From: Sesamum alatum
Taxonomy: Eukaryota; Streptophyta; Magnoliopsida; Lamiales; Pedaliaceae
DNA length: 64,000 nt
NCBI GenBank assembly: GCA_034509735.1
Contig: JACGWO010000004.1
Coordinates: 13,745,395 to 13,809,394 of the forward strand
Reading direction: 5' to 3'
Part shown: one piece after another, positions 1 to 10,788 of the stretch
Numbering within the stretch: position 1 is the stretch's first letter
Layout of the letters: each line of letters starts with the position of its first letter
The notes under the pieces: model-generated
Told to the model about the DNA's origin: nothing
The model's database searches: none
What the model saw: only the letters and a program-made list of their open reading frames with translations
Program-made: the position numbers and the translations under genes

Positions 1-114
1 ATAGTTTATTTACTAATTGGCCTAGAATTCATTAATAATATCAATTAGTCTAATGATTATGTACAAGAATTTGTGGATGTTACATTTATTATATTGTGGA
101 CAATGTTATGGTAG

Positions 115-331
115 GTCAAAATGCCTATGTTAGCAGCAAGATGGGGCTCATTTTGCTGCTAACAGAAGCAGCAAATTGAGGCCGCTTACTGCCTCTGTTA
201 GCAGCAAAATGAGGCCTCATCTTGCTGCTAACAGAGGCAGCAAAATGCCTCAGTTTGCTGTCCCTGTTAGCAGCAAGATGAGGCTCATTTTGCTGCTAAC
301 AGAGGCAACAAATTGAGGCCGTTTTCAAAGT
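115..331. repeat. Three palindromic units built on TTAGCAGCAA
   Basis: Three near-copies of an inverted repeat lie in tandem (about 138-173, 208-233 and 268-300). Each begins TTAGCAGCAAGATG and ends CATTTTGCTGCTAACAGA, so each can fold into a 13-15 bp hairpin. Between them run copies of CAGCAAATTGAGGCCG. The block lies about 450 bp upstream of a CACTA transposase remnant and could be its 5' subterminal region, but no CACTA terminus is visible in the window to prove it. Confidence 0.7.
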
Positions 332-647
332 TTATCGATCTATATATGTCGCATTTTTAAAATTGAAAATTGAAGACAACTTATTAATTAGCCCAATTGT
401 ATGAAAGTACAAGTCCTTGAAACATTTTTCTAAATTACATTAGTTTTATCTAATATCCTCAACTTACTGACACATTTTTTATAATTTTAAAGGTTATAGA
501 TTCTAAGAGGAATTAATCAGTTGCAACGGGGGTGCCAAGAATTTCTGTAAGAGATATAGTATGCTATAATCATTGTAGGCTTTGTTTGTTCATACATCAA
601 TTTGTTGGCTCGACTAGAATACTATTATGTACTATGTGTTTATATAT

Positions 648-738
648 GAATGTGCTACTAAATATAGGATTTTAATTGTGCTACTAAATATAGGATTTAA
701 ATTGTGCTACTAAATGTATTATTTAAATTATGTTACTC
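648..738. repeat. Short direct repeats, about 27 bp, 3-4 units
   Basis: The phrase GTGCTACTAAATATAGGA recurs three times, with a fourth diverged unit at a spacing of about 26-28 bp. It is a local tandem duplication in non-coding DNA just upstream of the transposase remnant. The stretch 332-647 holds no gene that I can see. Confidence 0.65.
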
Positions 739-788
739 TTGATCTTAAATATTTGTTATTTTATTCAGAATTATTAACTGGTGCAGGT

Positions 789-2084
789 ATGCATAAGAGT
801 TGGATTGATAAAAAAAAATAGATTTAGTTCTACATACATAGCTGGGGAGGAATCATAACTTGAACGCCTTCATCACAGGACAAGGGTCAAGCTCTGCTTC
901 GGTTCACCTCCGGGAAGGAGCTTCAAACAACAACAAAAATAGGAAACGAGAGAGGATGTTTGCTTAAGCGGAATAGCCGGAAAGCACGGGGAGTGACTGA
1001 TTGCCTAGTTGGCAAGTAGGAACGTAGCTAAGCAAAGGGGGGGCAATGCCTTACTCGATTCCTAGTCCTGGGCCCGGAAGCCCAAAAAGCGTGAGGGACA
1101 AGGACATAGCTGAGAGTAAGGTAATGCTCCCCCAAAGAGAGAGCCGCTAGAGTGAGTGAAGTTTTCAAGAGAAAATATTTTATCCTTTGACAACAAAATT
1201 TTATGCCCGTGTAATGAATGTCATAATACCAAAAAAAAGGGTCTTCTTCAAGTTAAAAGAGATCTGCACTTAAAAGGATTTTATATTTATTATAAGGATT
1301 GGATATACTATGGAGAATCTACAATCCCACGGTCTTTCTCTACTAAGAGTGGAAGCCCTACTACAGATCCTATAGATAAAAACACTGTTTGACTTGGAGA
1401 TCGGGAAGATGATCAAATGGAAACACTTGATGAATTGTTTGAAATGATAGGGGAAATGAGAGATGTAGAATGACCTGAAAACTATTCTGAATCAAATACA
1501 ACAAATTTTGAAAGACTATTAGGTGATGTTACACGTGACTTGTACCCTGGTTGTAAAGGCTACTCGTTGTTATCTTTCATTGTCAAATTGCTTCACATTA
1601 AAGTATTGAATAGAATGACTGACAAGATAATCAATATGATATTGGAATTGATGAAAGACGTGTTACCAAAAGATAATTTGGTTCGATCGTCTTTCTATTG
1701 GGCTAGAAAACTTCTTTCTGGAATAGGGTTGGGTTACAAAAAGATTAGATGTGTGTAGATATGATTGTGCACTGTTTTGAAAAGAGAATGAGCATGATAA
1801 TTTTTGTCCTGTTTGTAATGAACCTCGATAGAAGTATAATGATGACAAAGAAAAATGGATTCCTGTCAAATCAATGTGCTACTTCTTGCATTAAATCTCA
1901 AAAAGAACTCATTGCAAGTCAACAAGCACTAATCCAAGGTTACAAGGAATGTTGTAAAAAACAAGATGAAGAGATAGATGGTTTAAGAGAAGGTCAAAGG
2001 GAATTGAAGGAGATGTTGTTGGCTATTATGCAACAAAACAATTCGAAAAACCCTTGTAAGTCTTCATATTTTATTTCGCTATGA
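789..2084 (+). pseudogene. Decayed CACTA (En/Spm) transposase, TNP2 type
   Basis: The remnant starts at ATG 789 with the opening of the plant Transpos_assoc domain (MHKSWID, then after a one-base shift NRFSSTYIAG). The domain resumes at 1156 with NKILCPCNEC and LKGFYIYY, which matches its zinc-binding cysteine segment. At 1540-1740 LYPGCKGYSLLSF and GLGYKKI match the TNP2 block before Transposase_21. A shifted frame then gives DNFCPVCNEPR at about 1795-1835. The end (1890-2050) encodes a charged coiled coil (QGYKECCKKQDEEIDGLREG). The catalytic core is missing, several stops are present and a foreign insert splits the first domain, so this is a dead copy. In the family the protein binds and cuts CACTA termini. 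Confidence 0.8.
863..1155. other. GC-richer insert inside the transposase, possibly organellar DNA
   Basis: The Transpos_assoc domain is interrupted after IAGEES and resumes at 1156. The roughly 290 bp between them is clearly richer in G and C than its surroundings, purine-rich (runs such as AAAGGGGGGG and CCCAAAGAGAGAG), and lacks any open frame. The texture (GCCGGAAAGCACGGGGAG, GCCTAGTTGGCAAG) resembles plant mitochondrial intergenic DNA. The insertion is seen directly. The mitochondrial origin is inferred from style only and could be wrong. Confidence 0.5.
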
Positions 2085-2159
2085 TCTATCATAGTGATAT
2101 ATTTTATTTTTGTGTTGTCAATGGTCTAGAATAGACTTGTATGTAAAATTGACAATGAA

Positions 2160-2460
2160 AACTTTGGTGGTGTTTTTGGTATTTTGTTTGGGGTTTTTGG
2201 TATATCAGTTATTGTTTCTTTGAAGTTTTGATTGGTGTGTTTGGTATTGTGGTTAGTGTTCTGGTATTGATTCTTTGAAGTTTTGGTTGATGTTTTGATA
2301 TTTTAGTTGGGAGTTCGTGTATTGGTTATTATTTCTTTGAAGTTTTGGTTGGTGTTTTGACATTTTAGTTGGGATTTCTTATATTGTTTATTATTTCTTT
2401 GAAGTTTTGGTTGGTGTTTTGGTATTTTGATTAGAACTTTTGGTATATTGGGTATGTATT
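2160..2460. repeat. TG-rich degenerate tandem repeat, about 60 bp unit
   Basis: Five imperfect units contain TTTGAAGTTTTGGTTGGTG followed by a TTTTGGTATTTTG segment. The block follows the transposase coding remnant and has no open frame. It may be an intron or 3' part of the CACTA element. Confidence 0.65.
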
Positions 2461-2879
2461 GTATTAATTTTTAAATAGTTGAATTGTCTCATTATCTTTG
2501 TTTGAGCAGGAGATCTGCAGGTTTGAAATTGGTGCTCAAAGTGTAAACAATGCAATATGACATTCCAAGGATTCACATATATTTTGGTGGCTTTATTTCA
2601 CTTGACGATAGCTATGTTTGAAAATAATTTACTTTATTTTGTATCCTTGGAGCTACTATGCTTGAAAGTTTCTTAGGATATCTTTTGTTGCGCTTTTGTA
2701 GTGAGCGCATTAATGTTTTATATTAGATTTATGTATTGAATTATTACTTAAACTATGTAGTCATTATGTGATTTATTTATGTTAGGTTTACATTCTTTAT
2801 ATTTATATGGACAAGTATTATTGCATCTTTGCAATTTTGGAAATAGGTTTATAAGCATTTTTTAGTAGAAAATAAATCA

Positions 2880-3306
2880 CTATAAATTACTATTAGTAAG
2901 GAACGAATTTCTCAGAATAACTTTTTGTGACAAACTTGTTATTGTATATAAATTTAAAATATTATTCGTTTTGATTTTAGTGACGACAGCTTTTTCTCAT
3001 AACGAAAATACTGTTGTAAGTCATACTTTTAGTAACAAATCTTTTTTTTTTTTTTTTTTTGTAACGACATCATAACCTTTTTGTGATGACACAATTGTTA
3101 CTAGAACTATACAATTGTAAGTAATCAACGTTTGTTACGAATACATTTGTGATAACATAATCAAATTCGTTACAAGAACTTTTAGCAACGGGGTTTTCAG
3201 TAGAAACTTACTAACGACACATTTTCGTTATCAAAAGTATTGGCGATGAAATTTGGACACATTGTAACAATTTTTTTCCTTGCGAGATGTAAAATTTCTT
3301 GTAGTG
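2880..3306 (+). mobile_element. 3' terminal region of a CACTA-type element
   Basis: The right edge reads TTTCTTGTAGTG and ends at 3306. Its reverse complement, CACTACAAGAAA, is a typical plant CACTA terminus. Upstream lie scattered subterminal repeats in both directions (GTAACGA, TTGTTACGAA, CGTTACAAGAA, TAGTAACAAAT). The matching left terminus was not found, so the target duplication cannot be checked. It may be the end of the element whose transposase starts at 789, or a separate non-autonomous copy beginning near CACTATAAATT at 2878. Confidence 0.6.
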
Positions 3307-3787
3307 GCGCATCATTAGCAACCAGTCAGCACGTGTCCGGCGCCGGCCACGCGTTTCTAGCGACCTCGCCGCCGGCCAACTTCCGACGATAGTATATTTT
3401 TCGGCAAAAACTAAAAAAGAATTCATATTTAATTCATTTCAGATCCATTTTCGATGATTCAAACAGATTTTCAAACCTCTTTTCATGCTCCACAATATAG
3501 CATAAAAATATTTTAATAAAAAATACATAATCAAGTTCAGTTTTTTGCTCAAAGAAAACATATTTGAAAACTAGGGTTTGATTTTTCTCACAAACCACTC
3601 ATCCGATTTTCACCAAATTTTGACCAAATGATCTCCACAAATAGATCTATATATAGTGAAAAAATCAACGAAAAAACTCATGCTTTCATTGTAAAAATGA
3701 ATTTTCAAAAAAAACAAGCATACAAAAAACTTTCGCGATTAATCAGGCAAATCAAGCGAGACTAAGATATAGTCGCTCTGATACCAC
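3307..3787 (-). mobile_element. Leader and primer-binding site of a minus-strand Copia element
   Basis: Positions 3775-3786 read, on the minus strand, TGGTATCAGAGC, the primer-binding site complementary to the 3' end of initiator methionine tRNA used by most plant LTR retrotransposons. It sits one base after an LTR ending CCAACA. The rest is the non-coding leader. No gag frame is visible, and a CACTA end at 3306 interrupts the internal region. Confidence 0.75.
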
Positions 3788-6749
3788 TGTTGGAAAATAA
3801 CAATGGGTAATACGTAAAATGAATATTCTCGCATAGAATATGTAATTTATGTGCATGTTATACAATTAATAATCACATTAGCACATAATCATAGATCGAT
3901 TAAACCTGTAGCAGTGCAAGTATTGTTAGAACAGGTGATCAGAAAGCCAATTGGATTAGCGGTTTTTTGGGTACTATTTAGCAATCTTTATTAAAGTAAT
4001 ATTGACTTAATGAATATAGTAAGTATTCATCCGTGACACTATATGTTTGTTGTGCTTACTAATTACGCTAAACGGCGTTTTAACGTCACAATAAATGCCC
4101 AAAGACCAATTGGATAACCCATGTAGTTGGGATGTGCATTGGATGACAGTCATGAAAACAACTTCTGAGGGTTGGTTTGAAACGTTCCATGTCGAGAACC
4201 TCGGGACAGGGCATCGAGGGTCCTATAGAGACTTGCACTAAGGATTGCATTCATTGGATGATGCCGTGTTCATCGGCGACAGACGGTGGACGTTTGTGCA
4301 ATATTAGTGGGTTAGTTGACAAGGGTGCCAGCTGACTGAACTGAGTCACGGGAATAGTCATATGGAAGCCTTGGAGGCTTAGTCGGTATGACTGGAATTC
4401 CCGGCTCCGATAGTACGAGATTAGTCCTCGGACTTGAGGAATCATGGCAATCACATGCATATGATGGATGTATCTAGGGTCTGGCAAGAGATGTCCGTAT
4501 CTGGGATACGTTCATCATAAGCCTTATCCAGTGCAGTCGGAATATGTATTGAGGACAGTGGATTCCAAGATAGGATCCATCACCTGTCAGTATATGACAG
4601 TCGAGTCTCCTATGCACTCTGAGACGGTTTAAGATCTTTAAGTTTGTGGCCACAGCGATTGGTTAAGTAGGGAATGGTTTCCTACGTCGATCAATAGAGC
4701 AAACGTGTCTCGAGTTATTGAGCATAGTTTTCTAGTCTAGGATGGGAACCGAAACCCAATTTCATGCCCTAGTCTTAGACCGAGAGACGGATGATGGAAG
4801 GACCGTACTTGTATGGAACTCGGGAGCAAAAATGTTCACGCCATCATTCACCTAGTCTCTAGTGTCATGGACCGTTGCTAGATGACCACCCATGGTGACG
4901 GGCGTTTTTTCGATTAATGGTTAATTGAAAAACAGTTAATTAAATTGGATTTGATTGACCAATTGTGTTGGACACAAGCCCAAGTCTAGCTGAGGGTGAA
5001 CCTAAAGAGTCACACACAAATCACTATGAAATTGGTAGAATTAATTTGGAATTAGTTCTAGAAGAAGCGAATTAATTTAATTGGATTAAATTAATTCAAG
5101 GAGAAAATAAATGATTGGATAATTTGTTGGGAAATCCATTTGATGGATGGTCCAAGAATTAATTAATTGGATTAGTTAATTTTTGGACTTAGAACCTTTA
5201 AATTAATTGGATTAATTTATCGAGTTTTAGATTAATTAATTGATTGGATCAATTAATTAGAGTTTGGACTTGTGTTTATTTAATTGGATTAAATAAACTA
5301 GTTGGCATCAATTGGAATGATATTAATTGGATTAATATGTATTCAATAAACTTTTTTTTGGACTTGATTTAATTAGATTAAATCAAGGTCTAAGACTAGT
5401 AGTGCAAGTCCATAGAAAAATGCAAGTTAAGGAGGAATTAATATCCTCTACATATGATCACATATGTCCAGTCATAATGCTGCATAATGGGATGGTTTTT
5501 TATGCCATCATGGTTGGAGGTTATGCATGAAAATATGTTAGTGTGTGTAGGTTACCTTGGAGGTAACTTGTAGTTTTGAATTTTGAATTTTACTACACAA
5601 AACTATACACACAAGACTTGTTTGATACTTGGTTTTTTTTTTCTCCAGCAAAAACTCATCCAAATATCTCTAAAATCTCTGCAAATTTTCTCCCTTTTTT
5701 GTTCATTCCTTTTGGAAAGAATTGAACAACAATACATTCAAAAAATCACTAAACTATAGTGTTGTTTTAGAATTATTTTTCTTCTTTTCTCTACTACTAT
5801 CTGCAATAGTTTAGAGAACTCTTCCATGGTGTGGTGTGGAAAAATTAGAGGAGTTCTATGTTGAGCTCTCAAGTGGACATACGAAGGAAGAAAAGAAGGA
5901 ACAACGCTAGAAGCCGTTCTACGTAAAAATGAACAAAGGTTGGTTTTCTTTACATTTTCATGTACCTTTTGTTCTTGTCTTTTTAGCCACATGTCCAACA
6001 TTCTTCTCCTCTTTTATTTATGCTTTGACATACACCAAACGCCCGGGAACGCCCGGGAACTTCAAAGGGAACACCCTTTTGAACCCGTTTTAAATTATGC
6101 TTTATATTCACGTTTTTCTCGCTTCCGTTGCGTTCTAGGGCCGTACTTGATTCTTTCAAGTTTGTCGATCCACATATTCGGATCTGGCTCGTCTACGAGC
6201 TCATGCCTCGATTGGATCACGAACACATCGTCTTTCTCATTCTTGAAGATTACCCCACATACATCTTCAAGATCCCCAAGAACATCATCAAGATCTCCCC
6301 ACGTTGAATCTTGCTCCAAATACTGTGGAACCCATGAACACGCTCTACTCGCCTTGATGGATTACTACCAGAGTAAGTCACTCAATTACACACCTTAAAC
6401 CCTCGGAGAGTTTGGTGATTCTCCATGAGAGAATAGAGAGAGTTATTTGCGTGAGTCTTTGAGAGAATATACATCGAATTGAATGACCCTTTGGTTCCAT
6501 AGAAGCACCCTATTTATAGGTGTACACAAGAGGAGTCCAATCCGAATACAAAGTATAGGAGACTATAAACTCTTTACTCAAGAGGAGTCCTCATAACCAT
6601 AAGTTTGGGACATCAAACTCTTGAAATATGGATGTATATATAATAAAATAATATCCTAAGTAAGCATATCATAAATAAAACACCATTAAATACTAAAAGT
6701 TCTTCAAGCTTTATCAACTTCTGAAGGTGAACACCCTGTGTCATCAACA
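3788..6749 (-). mobile_element. 5' LTR of a minus-strand Copia element, split by a solo LTR
   Basis: On the minus strand the LTR runs from TGTTGATGACACAGGG (6749) to TTTTCCAACA (3788), with five-base inverted ends TGTTG/CAACA. It directly adjoins the primer-binding site, which makes it the 5' LTR. Without the inserted LTR at 3924-6158 it is about 0.72 kb. A TATA box (minus-strand TATAAATA, 6511-6518) would drive the element transcript. The right end is assigned from the terminal inverted bases only. Confidence 0.65.
3924..6158 (+). mobile_element. Solo LTR, copy A of the 2 kb LTR family
   Basis: The copy starts TGTTAGAACAGGTGATCAGA and ends TTGATTCTTTCA. The flanks are AGTAT (3919-3923) and AGTTT (6159-6163), a five-base target duplication with one mismatch. 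It shares with the other copies the block CACCTAGTCTCTAGTG and the phrase CCTAAAGAGTCACACACAA. Near the 3' end (6061-6083) is a hairpin with TTCAAAGGG and CCCTTTTGAA arms. It contains no protein gene; the open frame across its right edge is chance. Confidence 0.8.
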
Positions 6750-7117
6750 CATGTTTTTCAGTAGGAATCTCATCGGCCATCTAAATCTTGCCCTCCTTAC
6801 CATCCTCATCATAGTCCCAAACCTTAGGGTCAAGGAACATAAAATCCTCTCCTTGAAGTGCGTCAGGCCTGTCAATGGGTGGAATTACCTTATTCGGACC
6901 CAATAAATATTTGTAATTGTTACTTATATACTACCCGCCTCATATTCATAGAATACTTGTTGGGTTATTCATGTTATACCCCAAATAATTTAGTATGATC
7001 TGGATCTTACCCATTGGGTCTTATCCATGTTAAAATGAATGAAACAAATATCACCAAAATATATTATTAAATTAATTTATTAAAAATATTTCATGAACTT
7101 GCAATTGATACAATAAA
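6750..7117. other. Flanking DNA with a possible minus-strand coding scrap
   Basis: Minus-strand translation of about 6720-6890 gives an uninterrupted charged stretch including LQGEDFMFLDPKVWDYDEDG, which looks protein-like. I do not recognise it. It could be a fragment of a retrotransposon or host exon. The rest of the interval is AT-rich and featureless. Confidence 0.3.
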
Positions 7118-7616
7118 TTAGAGGGTTAATTGCACTTAGATCCCCTTTGAAAATATGAAATTATACTTCCTCCGAAAGAAGTTTTGAAATTACACTTACA
7201 ACCCCTTCGAAAATTGTTTGTTTACATTTGATCCCCTTTTGTTAGAGTTTGGACCGAAATTATTGACCTCAGCAAAAGAAATACATAAATATTCATTTTT
7301 TTCCCTCATTTAACATTCAAATGTATATTTTTGTACTTATAAAGGGATAAATGTAATGTATAAATATGGCATTAGGTTAACATTATTATAATTTTGCCCT
7401 TATAAGTACAAAATTGTTACAAGAAAATATTAAATGAGGAATAAAATTAAATTTTTTTTTTGTAAATGTCAGCCTTTTTTCTCCAAATCCTAATGAAAGG
7501 AAGTCAAGTATAAACGGTGAATTTTTGAAGGGGTATAAGTGTAATTTTGAAATAGTTTTTTGTGAAAAGTATAATTTTGCACTTTAAGAAGGGGTCTATA
7601 TATAATTAACCCTAAA
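7118..7616. mobile_element. MITE with GGGTTAATT inverted ends (family M1)
   Basis: The left end TTAGAGGGTTAATTGCACTT and right end AATTAACCCTAA are inverted copies. The arms continue inward with the paired phrases ATCCCCTTTGAAAAT and GAAGGGGTCTA. A related copy lies at about 27098-27600. It is a non-coding foldback element of about 0.5 kb. The TTA/TAA ends would suit a PIF/Harbinger-type target, but this is not proven. Confidence 0.7.
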
Positions 7617-7928
7617 TTAACAACTATTCAAATTTTTAATACGTGCAAATTGAATATTTTTGAAGTACTAATCGTGACTTTGTTCAAATAATAGACCGTT
7701 ATTTTTCAATTATACAATGGGCATAAATCTAAGATAAGAATGAAAGTTGAAGAATCGGTAGAAGAAATAAGTATAAAAATCATATTTTAAATTCCAAATA
7801 ACTTTTTTATCCATTTCAAATTACAATTAACGTTAATTTGATGAGATATATAATTCGAATTCAAATACATTTTATCAGTTCTATATATTAGTCGAATTTA
7901 ACTAATGTAAATTTCTTATATATTTTTT

Positions 7929-8346
7929 TGAAAAAATTATTTTTTAAGTCCATTAAGTACGCTCAATATTAATTTTAGTGGGGTAACTATGTCCATTTTT
8001 TTCTAAGTTTAGTAACTTGCAGAATTGATGAGATTTAGTTCGAATTAGGGTTTCTTACTCAATTTTTCGGTTACATTTTAAAAATTAACTGGAAAATGCC
8101 CACGTGGCAACTATTTGGTTACTTTTTGACAACTTATATATGTGTACAATCATATGTAATGACACATGGCCACATGTATAATGACACCCTCAACGTTGTC
8201 GCCCCCTTATGTGGGGCGCCGAGGGGGTGGGAGGAGGGTAGAGGCGGGGGACATTATGTCACCTGTCATACTTAAAAAAGTATGGGTATATTAATAGAAC
8301 TAAAATTAAAATTGGGCATACTTAGCGAACTAAAAAATAATTTTTC
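7929..8346. mobile_element. MITE with long AT-rich inverted ends (family M2)
   Basis: Left arm GAAAAAATTATTTTTTAAGT, then TTAAGTACGCTCAATATTAA, is repeated in reverse complement at about 8295-8346 (GGGCATACTTAGCGAACT, then AAAAAATAATTTTTCC). The centre holds a GC-rich island at about 8195-8252 (GGCGCCGAGGGGGTGGG). There is no coding capacity. The flanks are T-rich, so the target duplication is ambiguous. Confidence 0.6.
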
Positions 8347-8806
8347 CTATTTTTTTTATTTCAAAACTATGACATTATGTTCAAATTAATGTTATCAGAA
8401 ATTTAATTTGGAGTTGCAACTACGAAAATAAAGATAAAAAGTTTGACATTTTTTTTCAAATATCAACACGTAAAAGATTTAATAAACTATGTACAAATTT
8501 TTGTGAATTTTAGATGACACGTATTGAGCCAATTGATTTATCAAAAATTTACAAATTCGATAATTTTAAGTTAATGGACAATTAGAGTATTAGATTTTAC
8601 CCATGTATTTTAGGATGTAGACCCTACCTATATTCAAAATATTATTTTCAACGAGTATGTGTTCGAGTTTGGGTCTAATATAAAACTATTCAGTCCGAAT
8701 ATTAGTATTATAGCAAGTATAATGGGTCTGATTCTAGGTACTGCTCACCTATTGACAAGTCTAAAAGTAATCACGACCCTCAATGTGGCACGATCCTAAT
8801 AGTCAA
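8347..8806. other. AT-rich stretch without recognisable features
   Basis: I see no gene, terminal repeat or ordered repeat here. Confidence 0.5.
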
Positions 8807-10320
8807 ATCTCATTCGACCTTGATGTTAGCCGCATGGTTGAACTCATCAGAAGCCTCGCATTTCTCTTTAAAGTCACTCTATCTAAATAAATATTATCGG
8901 CCTCTAGTTTCAAGAATGCTTGCCTCAAAGATATCTCCCGATTGTAGTAATCCCTCCACTTGTTTTGGTCAACTGTAGCGATCTTAAGGTCGTCTTGCCA
9001 GCGAGCGTCGCCTCCTCAAGAGCACCACTCAAACGCTTCAATTCTTTCTCATAATGATCGAAGCACTAATAAATGATCTCAACACGGTTGGTAACCTACA
9101 AATGAAACCAAAATCAAAATCACTAAACACAATCAACAAAGAACAAATATGTAGAAAAGAATTACAAACACTTACTTCAGTTGATTGACCACAAAGCAAA
9201 TGAGTGATTGTGTTGTTAGAGAGAGGGCCAAGGTGGGCGGCATCATAACCACTTATGACACTCGTCATCCTCTCATGAGCAAGATCAAAATCTATCTCAT
9301 CCCCGTACAAAATCACACACTCTTAAAATAAGTTTCGTAGGTGAAAAGCCCTTGCGGCTCGAGGACGCCTTAGAGACGCTTTGACCCACTTCGTCCTGGG
9401 GGAGAAGTCCGTGCATGTGATGAGCATCCCTAGAGTACGGTAGTGGCGGGGAACAATGCACTCTCCTTTCCCTCTTCTCGCAAGAGAGGGAGAGGACAAG
9501 ACTACTGAGCATTCTCCCTGGTGAAGAGGAATGCATCAGCGGTGCCATAAATCTCAACTTCGTCAAGGATGTATGTACAATGACCTCGTGCTTCTTCTGT
9601 GGTAAGGTTCCGGTTACAGTTACATGTGACGCTACAAGAAAAATGCTCAATAGCGACGAAAAAAATTCAGCGTTGAGCTAATTAGCAAGTTAAATTTTTG
9701 TTGCTAATGCATTATTTAATATAAGAAATTATTTGCTAATGAATTTAGTAACAAAAATTTACTTGCTAACAAATTTGGCAACGAACTGTTTGAAATATAT
9801 ATTAAGTAGTGTAGATTAAAAACGAGAATTTTAAATGCTAATTAGTTCGATGCTGATTTCAGCAACAAATTATTCTGTTGCTATTAAGCTATATTTTCTT
9901 GTAGTTTGAAAAGAGATGTCTGAATGACTGCAAGAATCTTGGCTTCGTGATGGATGCTCGCATGACGGCCTTGCGCATCTACCATGTGGCAGGTTCTTGT
10001 CGCGAATGCACATGAAGAGAAACACGTGAACAGCAGCATGAGTCTCAACTTCGCAAAGGATGCTTGCATGTTGGCCTAGCATGTCTTCCAAGAAAAGGGA
10101 TGTCTCGCAGAACTTGGATGGTGGAATTCTACATTTTCCCGGTCAATGATGGGGTGACGACTTAGAAATGCAAACTCAATGTCGGCTTCAACATCGTGAA
10201 GAAAAGGATTGTCCACGAAGACTTGGGATTGAGAAGAAGTGTTGGAGTGGGAGTCTAGCATTTCTCTCATCGTCTCTTCAGACCACCGACGGTTGTGAAT
10301 GACTTGTGCAAAAATTGAAC
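8807..10320 (-). pseudogene. Decayed spliced coiled-coil gene, possibly a retroelement extra ORF
   Basis: Minus-strand reading gives an exon with ERMTSVISGYDAAHLGPLSN (about 9180-9300). A canonical intron follows (donor GTAAGTGTTTG near 9173, acceptor TTTCATTTGTAG near 9099). The next exon, about 8810-9098, is a charged helix (YEKELKRLSGALEEATLAW). Upstream, a peptide of about 20 residues occurs three times: QASFAKLRLMLLF, RASITKPRFLQSF and HTSLTKLRFMAPL. A small CACTA-type element at 9630-9906 separates two of these units. Stops and frame changes show that it is not functional. The layout (long coiled coil, single short intron) is like the antisense gene of the Tat element at 28619-32156, so a related origin is possible. 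Function is unknown. Confidence 0.45.
9630..9906. mobile_element. Non-autonomous CACTA-type element with TGA duplications
   Basis: The ends CGCTACAAGAAAAATGCTCA and TATTTTCTTGTAGTT are inverted copies, extending inward as AATAGC and GCTATT. The flanking bases are TGA (9627-9629) and TGA (9907-9909), the three-base duplication expected of CACTA elements. Inside lie alternating TTGCTAA and AGCAAC subterminal motifs and no coding frame. The terminal CACTA has decayed to CGCTA. It is 277 bp long. Confidence 0.75.
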
Positions 10321-10349
10321 CTTAGACAGTGGGATGATGTCGGCCGGTC

Positions 10350-10520
10350 ATGAACGTACAAAGTGGTGCCTTCGACCTCGAGGTTGTGCTTGCCACCTCA
10401 AATGATGATGCCAGGGAATGGCTTGTGGACGCAGAAGATGATGCCTTTGACCTTGATGTTGTCCTTGCCACCTTAAATGATGATGCGTGGGAACGACTCG
10501 TGGAGCGTGGGAATGGCCCG
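10350..10520. repeat. Tandem duplication of a 75 bp possibly coding unit
   Basis: Two units of about 75 bp follow each other: one with CTTCGACCTCGAGGTTGTGC, the next with CTTTGACCTTGATGTTGTCC. On the plus strand they would encode AFDLEVVLATSNDDAREWLV and AFDLDVVLATLNDDAWERLV. On the minus strand they give serine-rich peptides. Length is conserved as a multiple of three. Which strand, if any, was coding is not clear. Confidence 0.5.
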
Positions 10521-10788
10521 TCGAAATATTCAAAGTCCATCTCAATTAAACAAGCACATTTAGATGAAAATTAGAAGCCAAAATCATGAAGAGCAGTACA
10601 TGTTCATATGTGTGCCTCGAAATATTCAAGAAAAAACTCTTCTTACTGACAAATTTACAAACACAGGCGTTAAGATATCCACAACATTTGTTTGAGAAAG
10701 TGAAGAATCCATTCACAAATTAGTTGTAAAAGCAGCAAGACCACAAGGAAGACACGCCAAGAAATCGAGAAACAAGTAAAAAAAAAAC

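Noticed and set aside
863..1155. Structural RNA gene (rRNA or tRNA fragment)
   Set aside because: I could not find a cloverleaf, anticodon arm or conserved rRNA core. An organellar spacer insert is the better reading.
2878..3306. Complete 429 bp CACTA-type MITE
   Set aside because: Only the right end is convincing. The left CACTATAAATT pairs poorly and the flanking triplets AAT and GCG do not match.
5940..6398. 152-codon open frame on the plus strand
   Set aside because: It crosses the junction between solo LTR A and the Copia LTR at 6158, so no ancestral gene could have this frame. It is chance.
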